This document shows, one piece after another, positions 51,443 through 60,988 of a DNA stretch of 64,000 nucleotides. Every line of letters starts with the position of its first letter. Positions within the stretch are counted from its first letter, which is position 1. Under the pieces are notes generated by a model. The model saw nothing but the letters and a program-made list of their open reading frames with translations. It ran no database searches and was not told the DNA's origin. Source of the stretch: Nemania diffusa (Eukaryota; Ascomycota; Sordariomycetes; Xylariales; Xylariaceae); NCBI GenBank assembly GCA_038501195.1, contig JBBPUQ010000004.1:1674001-1738000 (forward strand), in the 5' to 3' direction. Both the position numbers and the translations under genes were made by a program.

Positions 51443-53497
51443 TCATCGTGCCTTTGGTTGATAAAACCCAGATGAGTATTCAAGTAACCAACCCTTCTCG
51501 ATCTTGGTGATATCCCGGATAAAGGTTTTATTACCGGTCTCCATGACTTCATGGAAAATAACCCAATCAGCTTTTCGATTGAACATCAGGGAGCTAGGGT
51601 GAGCGTAAAGAACCGTTCCCCCTTCAACGCTTCGGTAGCTCCCATCGGGCTGCATTTTCGCAGCATGGGCAAAGTGCCCTGTTGTGAGACACCTGCGAAC
51701 TCGGTCTGCTCTTCCCTCGAGGGGTGCTTTGAGGCTTTGACCTACGTTAATGCCGAACCGCTCCAGGTAGCGTTGCAATTGCCCGCGTATACTGACAGCC
51801 CGAGTCAACGCCTTGAAGTTAAGGTGATTGTCATGACAAAATCTGGACTCTTTTTTCCCCTTTGTCACGAAGGTCTGATACACGTTGAGAAGTGATAGGT
51901 GATCCCCCTCTTCGGCGGCGAACTTGCGCCTGGAAGACTCCATTTGTTTTTTGCCTCCATCTTGTTGAACCCATACAGTGCCGCCAAGGCTCGTCATGGC
52001 CGCTATAGTAAGGATTTCATTTATACAATCAAAAGAGGAGGCGCTCAATAGCGTCTTCGCCATCATCGGTTCAACGGCGAGCTCTGCCATGCGCATTCCC
52101 AAGGGCCGAGTGAGTTTCGCATATTCGTCGAGGGCGCCCAGAGAATATAGCAACTCTGTTGCTTTGATCATAAGCTCGGCAGGTGGCGGCGTGAGATAGT
52201 CGAAACGAACAACGTTGTCAATGCCAAGTGCTTTAAGTTGAAGTATGAAGGGCGCAAGGTTGGACCTCTGGATTTCTGGCGGATTCGTATCAGGGAGACA
52301 TTGATAGGCATCTTCAGTGAACAGTCGAAAGCACTTTCCAGGTTTAGTGCGGCCAGCTCGACCAGCTCTCTGTGCTGCCGACGCTTTGGATACTGGCGTG
52401 ATTGTCAAGGATTCTATTCCAGTTCGGGGATCGAAAGCCCTGAGTTTTACAAAGCCCGCATCGATAACATAGACAATACCATCGATTGTCACGGATGCTT
52501 CGGCAATATTGGTGCTAAGTATGACTTTTCGTGTGTTCTCTGGTGGTGCATCAAACACATACATCTGCTGCTCTGTCGTGAGGCCCGCGTAAAGGGGTAG
52601 AGGCAATAGTGACTGCGCCGTACGTGGAAGGTCAATTGACCGTTCGGCGATAGTCTGGGCAGCTGTGTCGATCTCTTCTCGGCCGGTGAGAAAAACAAGA
52701 ATATCGCCATCCGGCTCGGTATTATGGATGTCGAAAACGGTGGAGACCACCTTTTCAACATAATCCTCTGCCGGGGATTCTAAATACAACACATCGATTG
52801 GATACGTCCTACCTTTAAGGCTGATGATAGTGCCGATTTGGTTGGCTTTATCGTCGGCGGGTTCCTGGTTCTCAGATGGTTCGGAGAAAAAGTTCAGAAA
52901 TTCCTCAGCTTGAAGTGTGGCACTGCTGATGATTATGCGCAGCTCTGGTCTGCGCCGCCGAATTTTCTTCAACAGCCCAAGGAGGATGTCGGTACTTATA
53001 GACCTTTCATGGGCTTCATCAACCATGATGACGGAGTAACGGGAGAGCAAAGGATCTACTAGGGCCTCACGAATGAGCAGGCCATCCGTCAAGAATTTTA
53101 TGCGAGTAACAGCAGAGGTGACATCTTCAAATCGAATCGAGTAACCGACTTCTTTCCCTATCTCACAGCCATACTCTTCGGCTACCCTGATAGCAACAGT
53201 CGTAGCAGCCACTCGCCGAGGCTGTATGCTGGCTGTTAGAAAGCACATTGCAGTAAGGGAGCTAGGCAGACATACCTGGGTAACCCCTATTACTTTTCCC
53301 TCAGCACACCAACCTGCATGCTCGAGAAACTGGGGGATTTGGGTGGTCTTTCCAGAGCCAGTCTGGCCGACGACAATGGTGACGGGAAATGTCTCGATGA
53401 GATAAAGCAGGTTATCATGGTGTTTAGTGATGGGGAGAAGGGCGGCAGGCTTATGCAGCGCTGGAATGAAGCTCGAGCCCAGGTCGAAGTCTGCCAT
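51443..53497 (-). CDS. DEAH-box RNA helicase, DHX35 type
   Basis: This is an ATP-dependent RNA helicase of the spliceosome-related DEAH family; DHX35 is found in the catalytic-step spliceosome in humans. Two exons, 53497-53276 and 53221-51443, give 666 aa. Helicase motifs are I GQTGSGKTT (44-52), Ia TQPRRVA (created by splicing), II DEAH (142-145), III SAT, V STNIAEASVTIDG and VI QRAGRAGR. The HA2/ratchet and OB-fold regions follow. The short N-terminus and total length fit DHX35 rather than Prp2/16/22/43. The 54-bp intron (53222-53275) is a multiple of three with no in-frame stop, so unspliced mRNA would read through with an 18-residue insertion. It lacks the C-terminal extensions of spliceosomal Prp helicases. 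Divergent from the CUE gene. Confidence 0.93.
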   Translation of the reverse strand: MADFDLGSSFIPALHKPAALLPITKHHDNLLYLIETFPVTIVVGQTGSGKTTQIPQFLEHAGWCAEGKVIGVTQVCLPSSLTAMCFLTASIQPRRVAATTVAIRVAEEYGCEIGKEVGYSIRFEDVTSAVTRIKFLTDGLLIREALVDPLLSRYSVIMVDEAHERSISTDILLGLLKKIRRRRPELRIIISSATLQAEEFLNFFSEPSENQEPADDKANQIGTIISLKGRTYPIDVLYLESPAEDYVEKVVSTVFDIHNTEPDGDILVFLTGREEIDTAAQTIAERSIDLPRTAQSLLPLPLYAGLTTEQQMYVFDAPPENTRKVILSTNIAEASVTIDGIVYVIDAGFVKLRAFDPRTGIESLTITPVSKASAAQRAGRAGRTKPGKCFRLFTEDAYQCLPDTNPPEIQRSNLAPFILQLKALGIDNVVRFDYLTPPPAELMIKATELLYSLGALDEYAKLTRPLGMRMAELAVEPMMAKTLLSASSFDCINEILTIAAMTSLGGTVWVQQDGGKKQMESSRRKFAAEEGDHLSLLNVYQTFVTKGKKESRFCHDNHLNFKALTRAVSIRGQLQRYLERFGINVGQSLKAPLEGRADRVRRCLTTGHFAHAAKMQPDGSYRSVEGGTVLYAHPSSLMFNRKADWVIFHEVMETGNKTFIRDITKIEKGWLLEYSSGFYQPKAR

Positions 53498-54123
53498 GGC
53501 TAGAAGAAGTAGTGCAGGACTCGGTATTATGACGTCGCATGCTTCTCAATACGATTCTTTAGTTTTGTCATCACGGACGTACCTGGCTACGCAGGATGCC
53601 TTCTATTTTCGAGGTATGAATCAAAGATAGGTACCTATCCTACCAACTGTCTGTAGGTGCCCACCAGGGTACATGTAGGTAGGCAATGCACATGTGCAAA
53701 ACTCGACCAGCAGTGTTGCATCCCATGTACCTAGCTTACCCAGGCAGGTCCCTAGGTACATGTATGTGCCTAAATTACCTAGGTACCGAAAAGCACCTGA
53801 GCAGTTCATGCACGCACCCCAGGTGTGGCATAGATTAGGTACTGTGGCATAGAACGCCTTAGGTGTGGCGTGGGTAGCAACAATGCGTCACAGCTGTCGT
53901 CGCAAGCATCGCCCCTCCTCGTCACCTCCTGTAGGCAGCTTTCATGTGCATTAGCCTACCAAGGTTCGATAAGCCGTTACATACTGCGTACAACCTCCGC
54001 ACTAGCTCGCCAACCACGTCAACTTCTACAACATACCTAGTTTATTTCATGATCTCAGCCTCTTCGCCCGGGACCAAAATATATTTATCTGGGGCATTCG
54101 TTCGATAATCAGCAATCAGCACG
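53498..54123. other. shared promoter region of DHX35-type and CUE-domain genes
   Basis: A 626-bp divergent intergenic region, dense in CCTAGGTA/AGGTACCT motifs, including ATAGGTACCTAT near 53631, a TACCTAGC-AGGTCCCTAGGTA cluster at 53728-53760 and an ACCTAGGTACC copy near 53780. GTGGCATAG and GTGTGGC occur repeatedly at 53822-53870. A possible Y-rich leader precedes 54124. Confidence 0.55.
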
Positions 54124-55700
54124 ATGTCCGCCCCTCCTGACGCGGTGAGTTCCATATTAGCGGCTCGGAATTATGCCGTCCCAGGCATATATTTCAACCA
54201 TCCATCCCCCTATACAGCTCCAGCTGCTTGGTACCACTTGGTACTCGTATCACTTCATACTTTATGCAAACATACTAACGAGGCACTTATCCCCAGAGCA
54301 AACCCAAAGATAATCCGACCTTACCAGCAGCTGCGCCCGAGTCTCCCACCACCGTGCGCCCCTTTGAGATGGATGACGACGACGTCCCCGAGACTGGAGT
54401 GCTCAACAGCTCTGCGCCAATGGCACCTCCGACTAGCACAACTACAGCAACAGCAGCAGCAACAGCGCCTGCTGAAGAGATGGCACCGTCGCAGCCGCCG
54501 AGGCCTCTTACGACACAACAGAAGAACGAACAGATCCTCAAGGAAGCATTTCCTAGCATAGATGCCGCCGTCATCAAAGCTGTCCTTGCCGCAAGTGGTG
54601 GCCAGATTGATCCTGCCTTCAACGCGCTTCTCGGTAAGGAACTTAGCTCTCTATCTAACAGTACCACCGCGACGCCACAACGCCAATATGTTAATCATTG
54701 TCCATTATTAGGCATGAGTGACCCTGACGCTGTTCAAAACGAACCTCCAAGAGAGCCAGCCCCTCCACCGAAACCACCGCGCCCAGCCAATCGCCAGCCA
54801 CTATCCCAGATGGAAGCTGATGAGCTTTACGCTCGCCAGCTCGCCGAGCACTATGATAACGCCGGCGCCTACGAGGCAAGGACTACGAATCGTAGCCCCG
54901 CCGGTCCGTACCGACGCCAAGCAACAGGCTTGAAGCCCAACGAGATGTATGACCGCGAACATAACTTTATCGATGACGACCTTCCAGTCATTACGGAGAA
55001 TATTCGCAAAGGATTTATCGAAACCCAAACCAAAGTCAACTCATGGTTCACCAATCTAAAGAAGAAGATCGATGGAGAGTACGATTCAGAGGAAGACGAA
55101 AGCCAACCCTCTAAACATCGCCCCCACGGCGGTCCCGGTAGACGGAGCGGAGAAGGCAGCCGCCAGAGTACAGACTACCACCGCTATGATGCGGATCCGC
55201 AGGTCTTGAGTGACGACTTTGCCGGAATGAGGCTTAATCCAGATGGGAGTATGTATCACCTTAGCATTCCCTCGATAGCCACGACTGACAAGCTTTTAGG
55301 ATCAGTTCAAGATCACCCATCTAACAATACCAGCTTAAACAAACCACTTCCAGGTGCCAACTTTGCTAAACCTGATGGTCGCAAGGTTGCCTTTAGGGAG
55401 AACGTAGAAGACATCAGTCCGTATGATGCGTCGCCGAAAATCCCTCCAAAAGATAGTGCTGCTAGTCCGCCTCCTAGTAAGCAGAGCAAGTGGCAACCAT
55501 TATCAACCATCGAGCCTAATCCGATTGCCGAGAACGATCCCTTCAGCTTAGGGGACAGTGAAGACGAGAAGGATGTGAAGGGCGGCAGTAAGGATATTAA
55601 GTTAGAAGATGCCGAGAGACTGAAAGCAGCTACTGCGGATGCCATGGCAGATAGTCTAGTCGGCTCTTCTGCAAAGGCTGCCGATGGGAAGAAAGAGTAG
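54124..55700 (+). CDS. CUE-domain (ubiquitin-binding) protein, Cue5-like
   Basis: Four exons are inferred: 54124-54144, 54297-54633, 54712-55248 and 55300-55700 (431 aa). A CUE domain lies at about residues 78-119 (QKNEQILKEAFPSIDAAVIKAVLAASGG..DPAFNALLG). CUE domains bind mono-ubiquitin, and yeast Cue5 is an autophagy adaptor for ubiquitinated aggregates. It is followed by a Pro-rich stretch, an ELYARQLAEHYD segment, a conserved block around NFIDDDLPVITENIRKGFIETQ...WF.NLKKK and an acidic, disordered tail. Introns 2 (78 bp) and 3 (51 bp) are multiples of three with no stop, so an intron-blind reading gives one continuous frame. Splice signals (GTAAGG..ATTAG; GTATGT..CTGAC..TTTTAG) and the loss of low-complexity insertions favour splicing. 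Confidence 0.85.
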
Positions 55701-56625
55701 TGTAGGCGTCGAGTTGTGAATCCTGATGTTTATCTTGTCTATTCGAGGAGACCAATTCCCTTTTTCCCTCAAGTCTGGTCCTAGGCTTACATAGTACAGC
55801 CTATACATACCAAAAATTTTCAAATTTCCGGTTATGCTGTTAGTTACTCAAGCTTCAAACATAGATTTCATCGTAGTCCTTCCGGAATTTTTCATGCACT
55901 ACACCGCTAGAGTCGCTCCTATCCGAGACTCGTCGTCTCCTAGGTAGCAAATACCCATGGATTGCCATTCACGGGAATTTTATTATTTTTTTATACACAG
56001 AGAACCGGCTGTGCCGGCTTCCGAGACCTCCAATTTTTTTTTACACAGCTTCCCCTCCAGTCACATTCGTGTGCACACAACTGCTCAGTACAATACTGCG
56101 TCATGGTGTGGTACCTGCTTACTTATGCAGTCTAACACAGAAATTATATCTTCCATAAGTGACAAATCCTAGGGACCAGGGCTTGACGTAGGTGGCTCAT
56201 TTGGATACGGCTCCCCAATTAGCCGTTAGGAGGCATTGAGACAATACGAAAACCTCAAGATTAACGGTTAACCTATCCGCGTATTTCACAACTTGTCAGT
56301 CCCGCCAGCTTTATACAGTCTAGACTGAGGTACTCCCCACTTGTGCCACGGTATAAGATAAACTAGATATACATATCCCTAGGAATGTTGTTTCCAATAG
56401 GAGACTTGGGCAGCCGGTACCTAACCGCTGCCGGGCTCTTTTTCGACATTATCTATCCGCGTATACACGCGGACTCGACATTAGTCCGCGTGCCCGCGAT
56501 TTGGAGACTTCTTTATAATAAGCGATAGCATCCTTTAATACAAAAGAATGTCCTTGTTGTAACTCCTTATTGTAGCACTCATCCTCACCCAACACCAATC
56601 TTGTCCTCGCTATTAATTTCAAATC
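55701..56625. other. intergenic
   Basis: This is the 3' flank of the CUE gene and promoter of the P450. Imperfect repeats of CGCGTA lie near 56277 and 56459 (tatccgcgta twice). No gene supported. Confidence 0.45.
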
Positions 56626-58730
56626 ATGACCGGAATTTTGGGCGCGGGGTCGATGGAGAGGCCAAGCATCGGGTCATATGCGCTAGCTGGGCTGGTATTG
56701 GTATAGCTCCCGAGACTAAGCGCCACCTTATGAGAATATGACTTCTTCTAATGGCTAGTGTAACAGGCACTCGTGTGGCAAGCGGCCTCCGTCATATACA
56801 ACGTCTACTTTCACCCGCTACGGAGGTTCCCCGGACCGTTCCTCCAGAGAGCATCCACTATTCCGTGGGCTCTTCAACATAGCACCGGCGTGCAAGCCCA
56901 TAGGACTCAGAAGCACCATGAACGGTATGGCCCCGTCGTGAGAATTGGGCCGAACCATCTCTCCTTTACCGATCCGGCGGCATGGAAAGACATTTACGGG
57001 CATCGCGTCGGGAACGACCTCCACGGTATGCGCATTTTCATGCATCCCCTCCCGGGGTCCCGGGCGACCCCGGACCATCCGGCATCTTCATGCCGGCCAC
57101 TCTACACCAGCTTTAATAGTCCAGAATGATACTAGCTGACGCTCCAATCTCATAGCAACCGAGATGCCCAAGGCCGAACAGTTCATTAGAACTATTCGGA
57201 GCACCGCTACCTCCATCATCAATGCCGACCGTGAGGAGCACGGCCGTTTTCGCCGTGCGTTATCACATGGCTTCTCAGATGCCTCTATGCGGCAGCAGGA
57301 GCCCCAGATCAAGAAGTTCGTAGACCTCCTGATTGAGCGTCTTCACCAAGAATGCGACCGGGGCAATAAAGCACTAAACATGGAGGCTTGGTATAACTGG
57401 ACTACGTTCGATATTGTGGGATCCCTTGTTTTTGGGGAGTCCTTCCACTGCCTCGAGGATACTGAGTACCACCCTTGGATCGATTTCATCTTGAGGGCCG
57501 TTCGGGGCGGTGGTATCACAATTGCCTTGACCTACGTCGGGCTGACTGAGCTCGTACAAATCTTGTTCAAGTTAGGCGGCTTTTCCATCGCGAAAATGCG
57601 CAATGCCACGTCTGAGATGGTAAGAACGCGGCTAGCCATGGATAAGGCCCGGGATGATTTATTTGAAGGACTCGTGAAGAGACGCGAGGAGTGGGTAGGT
57701 GTTCTTACTCGGTGGATGGTACCCCTCGAAACGTACCTCTGACTGACCGGCCCTCTTCAGAACTTGTCCTTTGAGAAATTATCGTCAAATGCGTCTATTC
57801 TAGTATTGGCAGGTAATGTTTTAAATCGAGCTTATTTAGAACATTGAGATTAACGGCTGCTAGGCTCTGAGACAACAGCGACTACGCTATCTGGCGCCAC
57901 ATATCTCTTACTATCCCATCCGGACGTTCTGGAAAAGCTCAAGCATGAAGTTCGGTCGAGCTTCACAGACGCCGACGAAATCAATATCAACACTGTGGGC
58001 AACCTCAAGTATATGCTCGCGATCCTCAACGAGGCGCTACGCATGTACCCTCCAGTGACATCCGGGCTTGTACGAACTGTGCCAAGGGGAGGTGCCGAAA
58101 TCGCAGGCCACTTCACACCAGAAGGCGTGAGTATTTAAGTCTCGTCGAGTGGAAGTCCAACAGTGCTAACGGGATGACTTAGACACTCGTAGAAGTTCAG
58201 CACTGGTCAGTAAATCATAGTACAGACAACTGGGCTGATCCGTGGGAGTTCAAACCCGAGAGGTTCCTTGACTCTACCAAAGAAGCTCTTGAAGCCGGTA
58301 ACAAGCTCGAGGCGCTGCAGGCCTTTAATGTAGGCCCTAGGAACTGTATTGGACGAAAGTATGACAGCCTCACCTGGCGCACCTAGTATGCTACAAGTAA
58401 CTAACTTGTTCGCCCTTTCATAGTCTTGCGTACGCTGAGATGCGTATCATACTAGCCCGCATCATCTTCGACTTCGATCTCAAATTGGACGATGGATCGG
58501 CAGACTGGATCAAGAAACAGAAGGCTTAGTAAGTACTCATTGGGGCTATATCCTTCTTGTGATAGTGCCTTTGGTGTAGTACCCCTATCCCACAAAGTTC
58601 CCGGCATTTTTTAAAACAGTCATATGTCACACCTAAAATGGCGACAGCTAACTCTGAGTGACGCAGTACACTTTGGCACCGAATACCCCTCGACGTCTAC
58701 TTGACGCCAGCGCGTGAGGTCAACGCTTAG
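56626..58730 (+). CDS. cytochrome P450 monooxygenase (fungal CYP65/CYP58-like)
   Basis: This is a microsomal haem monooxygenase. Eight exons are inferred: 56626-56700, 56767-57025, 57156-57694, 57761-57812, 57864-58126, 58183-58358, 58424-58528 and 58667-58730 (510 aa). A short hydrophobic N-terminal anchor precedes YFHPLRRFPGP, the Pro-rich hinge. The I-helix motif AGSETTAT, K-helix ExxR (E365-R368), PERF-type FKPERF and haem-binding F-x-x-G-x-R-x-C-x-G (FNVGPRNCIG, Cys 451) are all present. Splicing at 58358/58424 restores GRNLAYAEMR. Every junction keeps frame, so the gene appears intact. The closest group I recall is the CYP65-type, of which some members act in secondary metabolism. No neighbouring gene suggests a biosynthetic cluster; the substrate is unknown. 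Confidence 0.92.
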
Positions 58731-59252
58731 TCAACACAATGAATCCACGCTTAGGTAATATGACGAGGTGACGATTTGGATGCAGTGATCTGCAAGCCTC
58801 TCGGGACTCGCTATGCAGGGGGGTTTCCGTGCAAGTAACTGGCGAAAAGACGCGAAAAGATACCTTTTGGGCGGTTGACCAAAGCTCAGCGTGGCAAATA
58901 GTACCTTGGGGGTCCCTTTTACTAGGCCCCTCTTGCGTAACAACAACAACACCTATTATCGATCTATATGATGCATCATTCAACGAAAGATTGTGCTATT
59001 CAAGCCTTTCAAAGAAACTACACAAAGGACAGCCCCTACGGTGGCGTAAATAACTAAGCTTAATTAGGCTAATACATGCAACAGCGAAGGTGTTACGATT
59101 ATCCGGTCACTGGTGAAGGTGAACAAGAAAGTAAAATTGTGTGTATGTAGAAGGTTGATTCATTAATAGCTACCTAAACTAGCTAGAGGAGGTATTGTTT
59201 ATACTAGTCAAGGTGGACTAGCAGGCTGTCAAGATTGACTGCTTACTAGTTA

Positions 59253-59272
59253 AGACTGACGCAGGTCAGTCT
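59253..59272. repeat. short perfect inverted repeat (8-bp stem, 4-nt loop)
   Basis: AGACTGAC-GCAG-GTCAGTCT, about 80 bp upstream of a TATA-like box. It could be a dyad binding site for a dimeric transcription factor or chance. Confidence 0.6.
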
Positions 59273-59511
59273 CACCTGATCTAGTTCTAACAGAAGGCCT
59301 GCATTCGGCACATCAATCCTAATATAGTAACTGTATTTAACAGAGAGCATTTATATAAGCAAGCAAGACTTCCTGCCCGTTTACAGTCCGACCTACGCAA
59401 TACAAGTCAACCACTGAACCAACCACAAAGCTAATCACTACGTGAACCACCAACTTAATTGAAGCTGGTTCACTACCCTGACAGAACCTACCCTACGCTC
59501 TTGCTACAATT

Positions 59512-59631
59512 ATGAAGCAATGGACATGCTATCGCTATGATCACCTCATGTCGCAGCTACCGTGCTGGAAATCCGTTTCAGTTGGAGTAGAGAAAATCAT
59601 TGACGAGCTGATTGTATTATTATTAAAGTGA
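59512..59631 (+). CDS. possible small ORF, 39 aa
   Basis: The ATG at 59512 opens a 40-codon frame ending in TGA at 59629-59631. It lies 155 bp after a TATA-like box, in A/C-rich leader-like sequence. A GTGAGC donor just before the stop could be joined to an ATTAG acceptor near 59697, extending the frame by about 20 codons. The peptide is Cys/Trp-containing with a hydrophobic end (IIDELIVLLL). No family known. Low confidence. Confidence 0.18.
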   Translation: MKQWTCYRYDHLMSQLPCWKSVSVGVEKIIDELIVLLLK

Positions 59632-59764
59632 GCGCGTCTTACTTTGCTACCTTGCGGTAAACTGAACCACACCCCATGTAAATCGCGGGATATTAGCACA
59701 TGTTGTGGATTGTACCAAAACTGGTCTCTTACTGCCCTCCAAATTATTACTTCATAGCACAGAT

Positions 59765-60268
59765 TTATGCTGTGGGGTTCCACTGGATTGAACAATGCAT
59801 TTCATCGTCGCAGTATTGGTGACCACAAATACACCAGTTGTCAAATCCCCATGGGTCGGTGAAGTTCGGTTGACCACAACCGCAATCCCAACCGAGGTAG
59901 GCGGGAGAACTGGATATAGACGATGATGCGGAGCTGATGCCTTCCGAAAAAATGGATGATTGACTGCCGTCGCTGCTGTCGTCGAGCTCGGCCTGAATCG
60001 CCTTATACTGCGCTAGTTTGGAATCAATTAGATTTTGAAGTTTTGATTGCTTGTCGTAGGCTGAGCCCAGCTCTTTAGCAGCGGACTTTCTGCGACTAGC
60101 CTTACTGGAGGCATTATCTCTGCACTTGGCTTGAAGGCTGGGGATGGCTGCATTCAGATCTGCGAGTTTTCGTTCGAGGGCTCGGACGTCCGAGGAGATT
60201 TGTTTCAATGTATCCGTGATTGAAGGTTTTTCTTTGCCCTTCTTTTCACTCTTCTTTCCGTGGGCCAT
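59765..60268 (-). CDS. small coiled-coil protein with C-terminal Cys/His cluster, unknown function
   Basis: Intronless, 167 aa, from the ATG at 60268. The Lys-rich start (MAHGKKSEKKGKEK) is followed by a predicted coiled coil over about residues 17-95 (heptad-like TLKQISSDVRALERKLADLN and later LQNLIDSKLAQYKAIQAEL), then a Ser-rich linker. The C-terminal cluster has spacing CxC-x14-CxCGHxxC-x5-C with interleaved Trp (WDCGC...NWCICGH). The Cys/His pattern suggests a small zinc-binding module. Length, single exon and charge are consistent with a real gene. No family is recognised. It is divergent from the coiled-coil gene at 60989, 720 bp away. Confidence 0.6.
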   Translation of the reverse strand: MAHGKKSEKKGKEKPSITDTLKQISSDVRALERKLADLNAAIPSLQAKCRDNASSKASRRKSAAKELGSAYDKQSKLQNLIDSKLAQYKAIQAELDDSSDGSQSSIFSEGISSASSSISSSPAYLGWDCGCGQPNFTDPWGFDNWCICGHQYCDDEMHCSIQWNPTA

Positions 60269-60988
60269 GTCTGTTATGTAGTAGGGTAGTTTCGCAGTAT
60301 TCGTAGTTGGAATACATGGCAGTCTGCTGAGGACCTGTCGCAGACATGATGTTTCTGCCAGTTACTTTAATACCGGCTCGCACTTACGGCGTACTCATCA
60401 TCGTCGACTCCAAGCGTGCTACGAGGAGCATGAATCTAACTATAACTAGATGATTAATTACAATTCTCAACCAACGCTTTCGTTTGTGGGTTACAATAAC
60501 GGAAAGGAAATTGCTATTACAAGCTGTCCTACTGACCTATACCTAGGGGCTTAGAGTAGATTCAATTCTGCTAATATTCTCCTTCACTCTGTACATTCCG
60601 CAGGGATAGAAATACTCTCCCTTGGAGACAACTTAGGTCCTCGCAGCCTTCTTCCTTCAATAGCCTTATCTACGTGATAGCCTATTAGCCTGTTGTGGGT
60701 TACACGGGTAGCTATGCCATTGAGCGGTCTTGCAAGTGAGACGTAGTACCGTATGACGCAAACTTCCTACATACAACCTTCGAGGCACGAGAGTGAACAT
60801 AAACAAGAAAAAACCCCCTCAATACTGCGGGGTTTGTTGTCCTGCCCGACTAGCATCTCCTCGACTACATGATCGTGTCGACCTCTTACTTTAAACAACA
60901 CCAATATCTAGTCATCAACTATTACGACTGCCTTCTTTCCCCATCAAGTACCCCTGATATTGCCTCTAACATCGCCTCCTTATCCGAA
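60269..60988. other. divergent promoter region of the two small coiled-coil genes
   Basis: 720 bp between start codons. An imperfect hairpin AACCCCCT..GCGGGGTTT is at about 60816-60835. The frame of the right gene is open upstream to an alternative ATG at 60869. Confidence 0.45.

Larger units (their letters stand above)
58731..59764. other. intergenic between P450 and coiled-coil Cys protein gene
   Basis: It contains a perfect 8-bp-stem hairpin (59253-59272) within a patch of repeated CTAGT/GTCAAG words (59195-59275), a TATA-like TTTATATA at 59350-59357, and a possible small ORF from 59512. None is confirmed as a gene. Confidence 0.45.

Noticed and set aside
56626..58730. Idea that the P450 is a pseudogene because its frame appears broken many times
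   Set aside because: All breaks resolve as seven introns with consensus sites, and every conserved P450 motif is intact.
60816..60835. Hairpin AACCCCCT..GCGGGGTTT resembling a bacterial terminator
   Set aside because: Imperfect stem in a fungal nuclear context where such terminators are not used.
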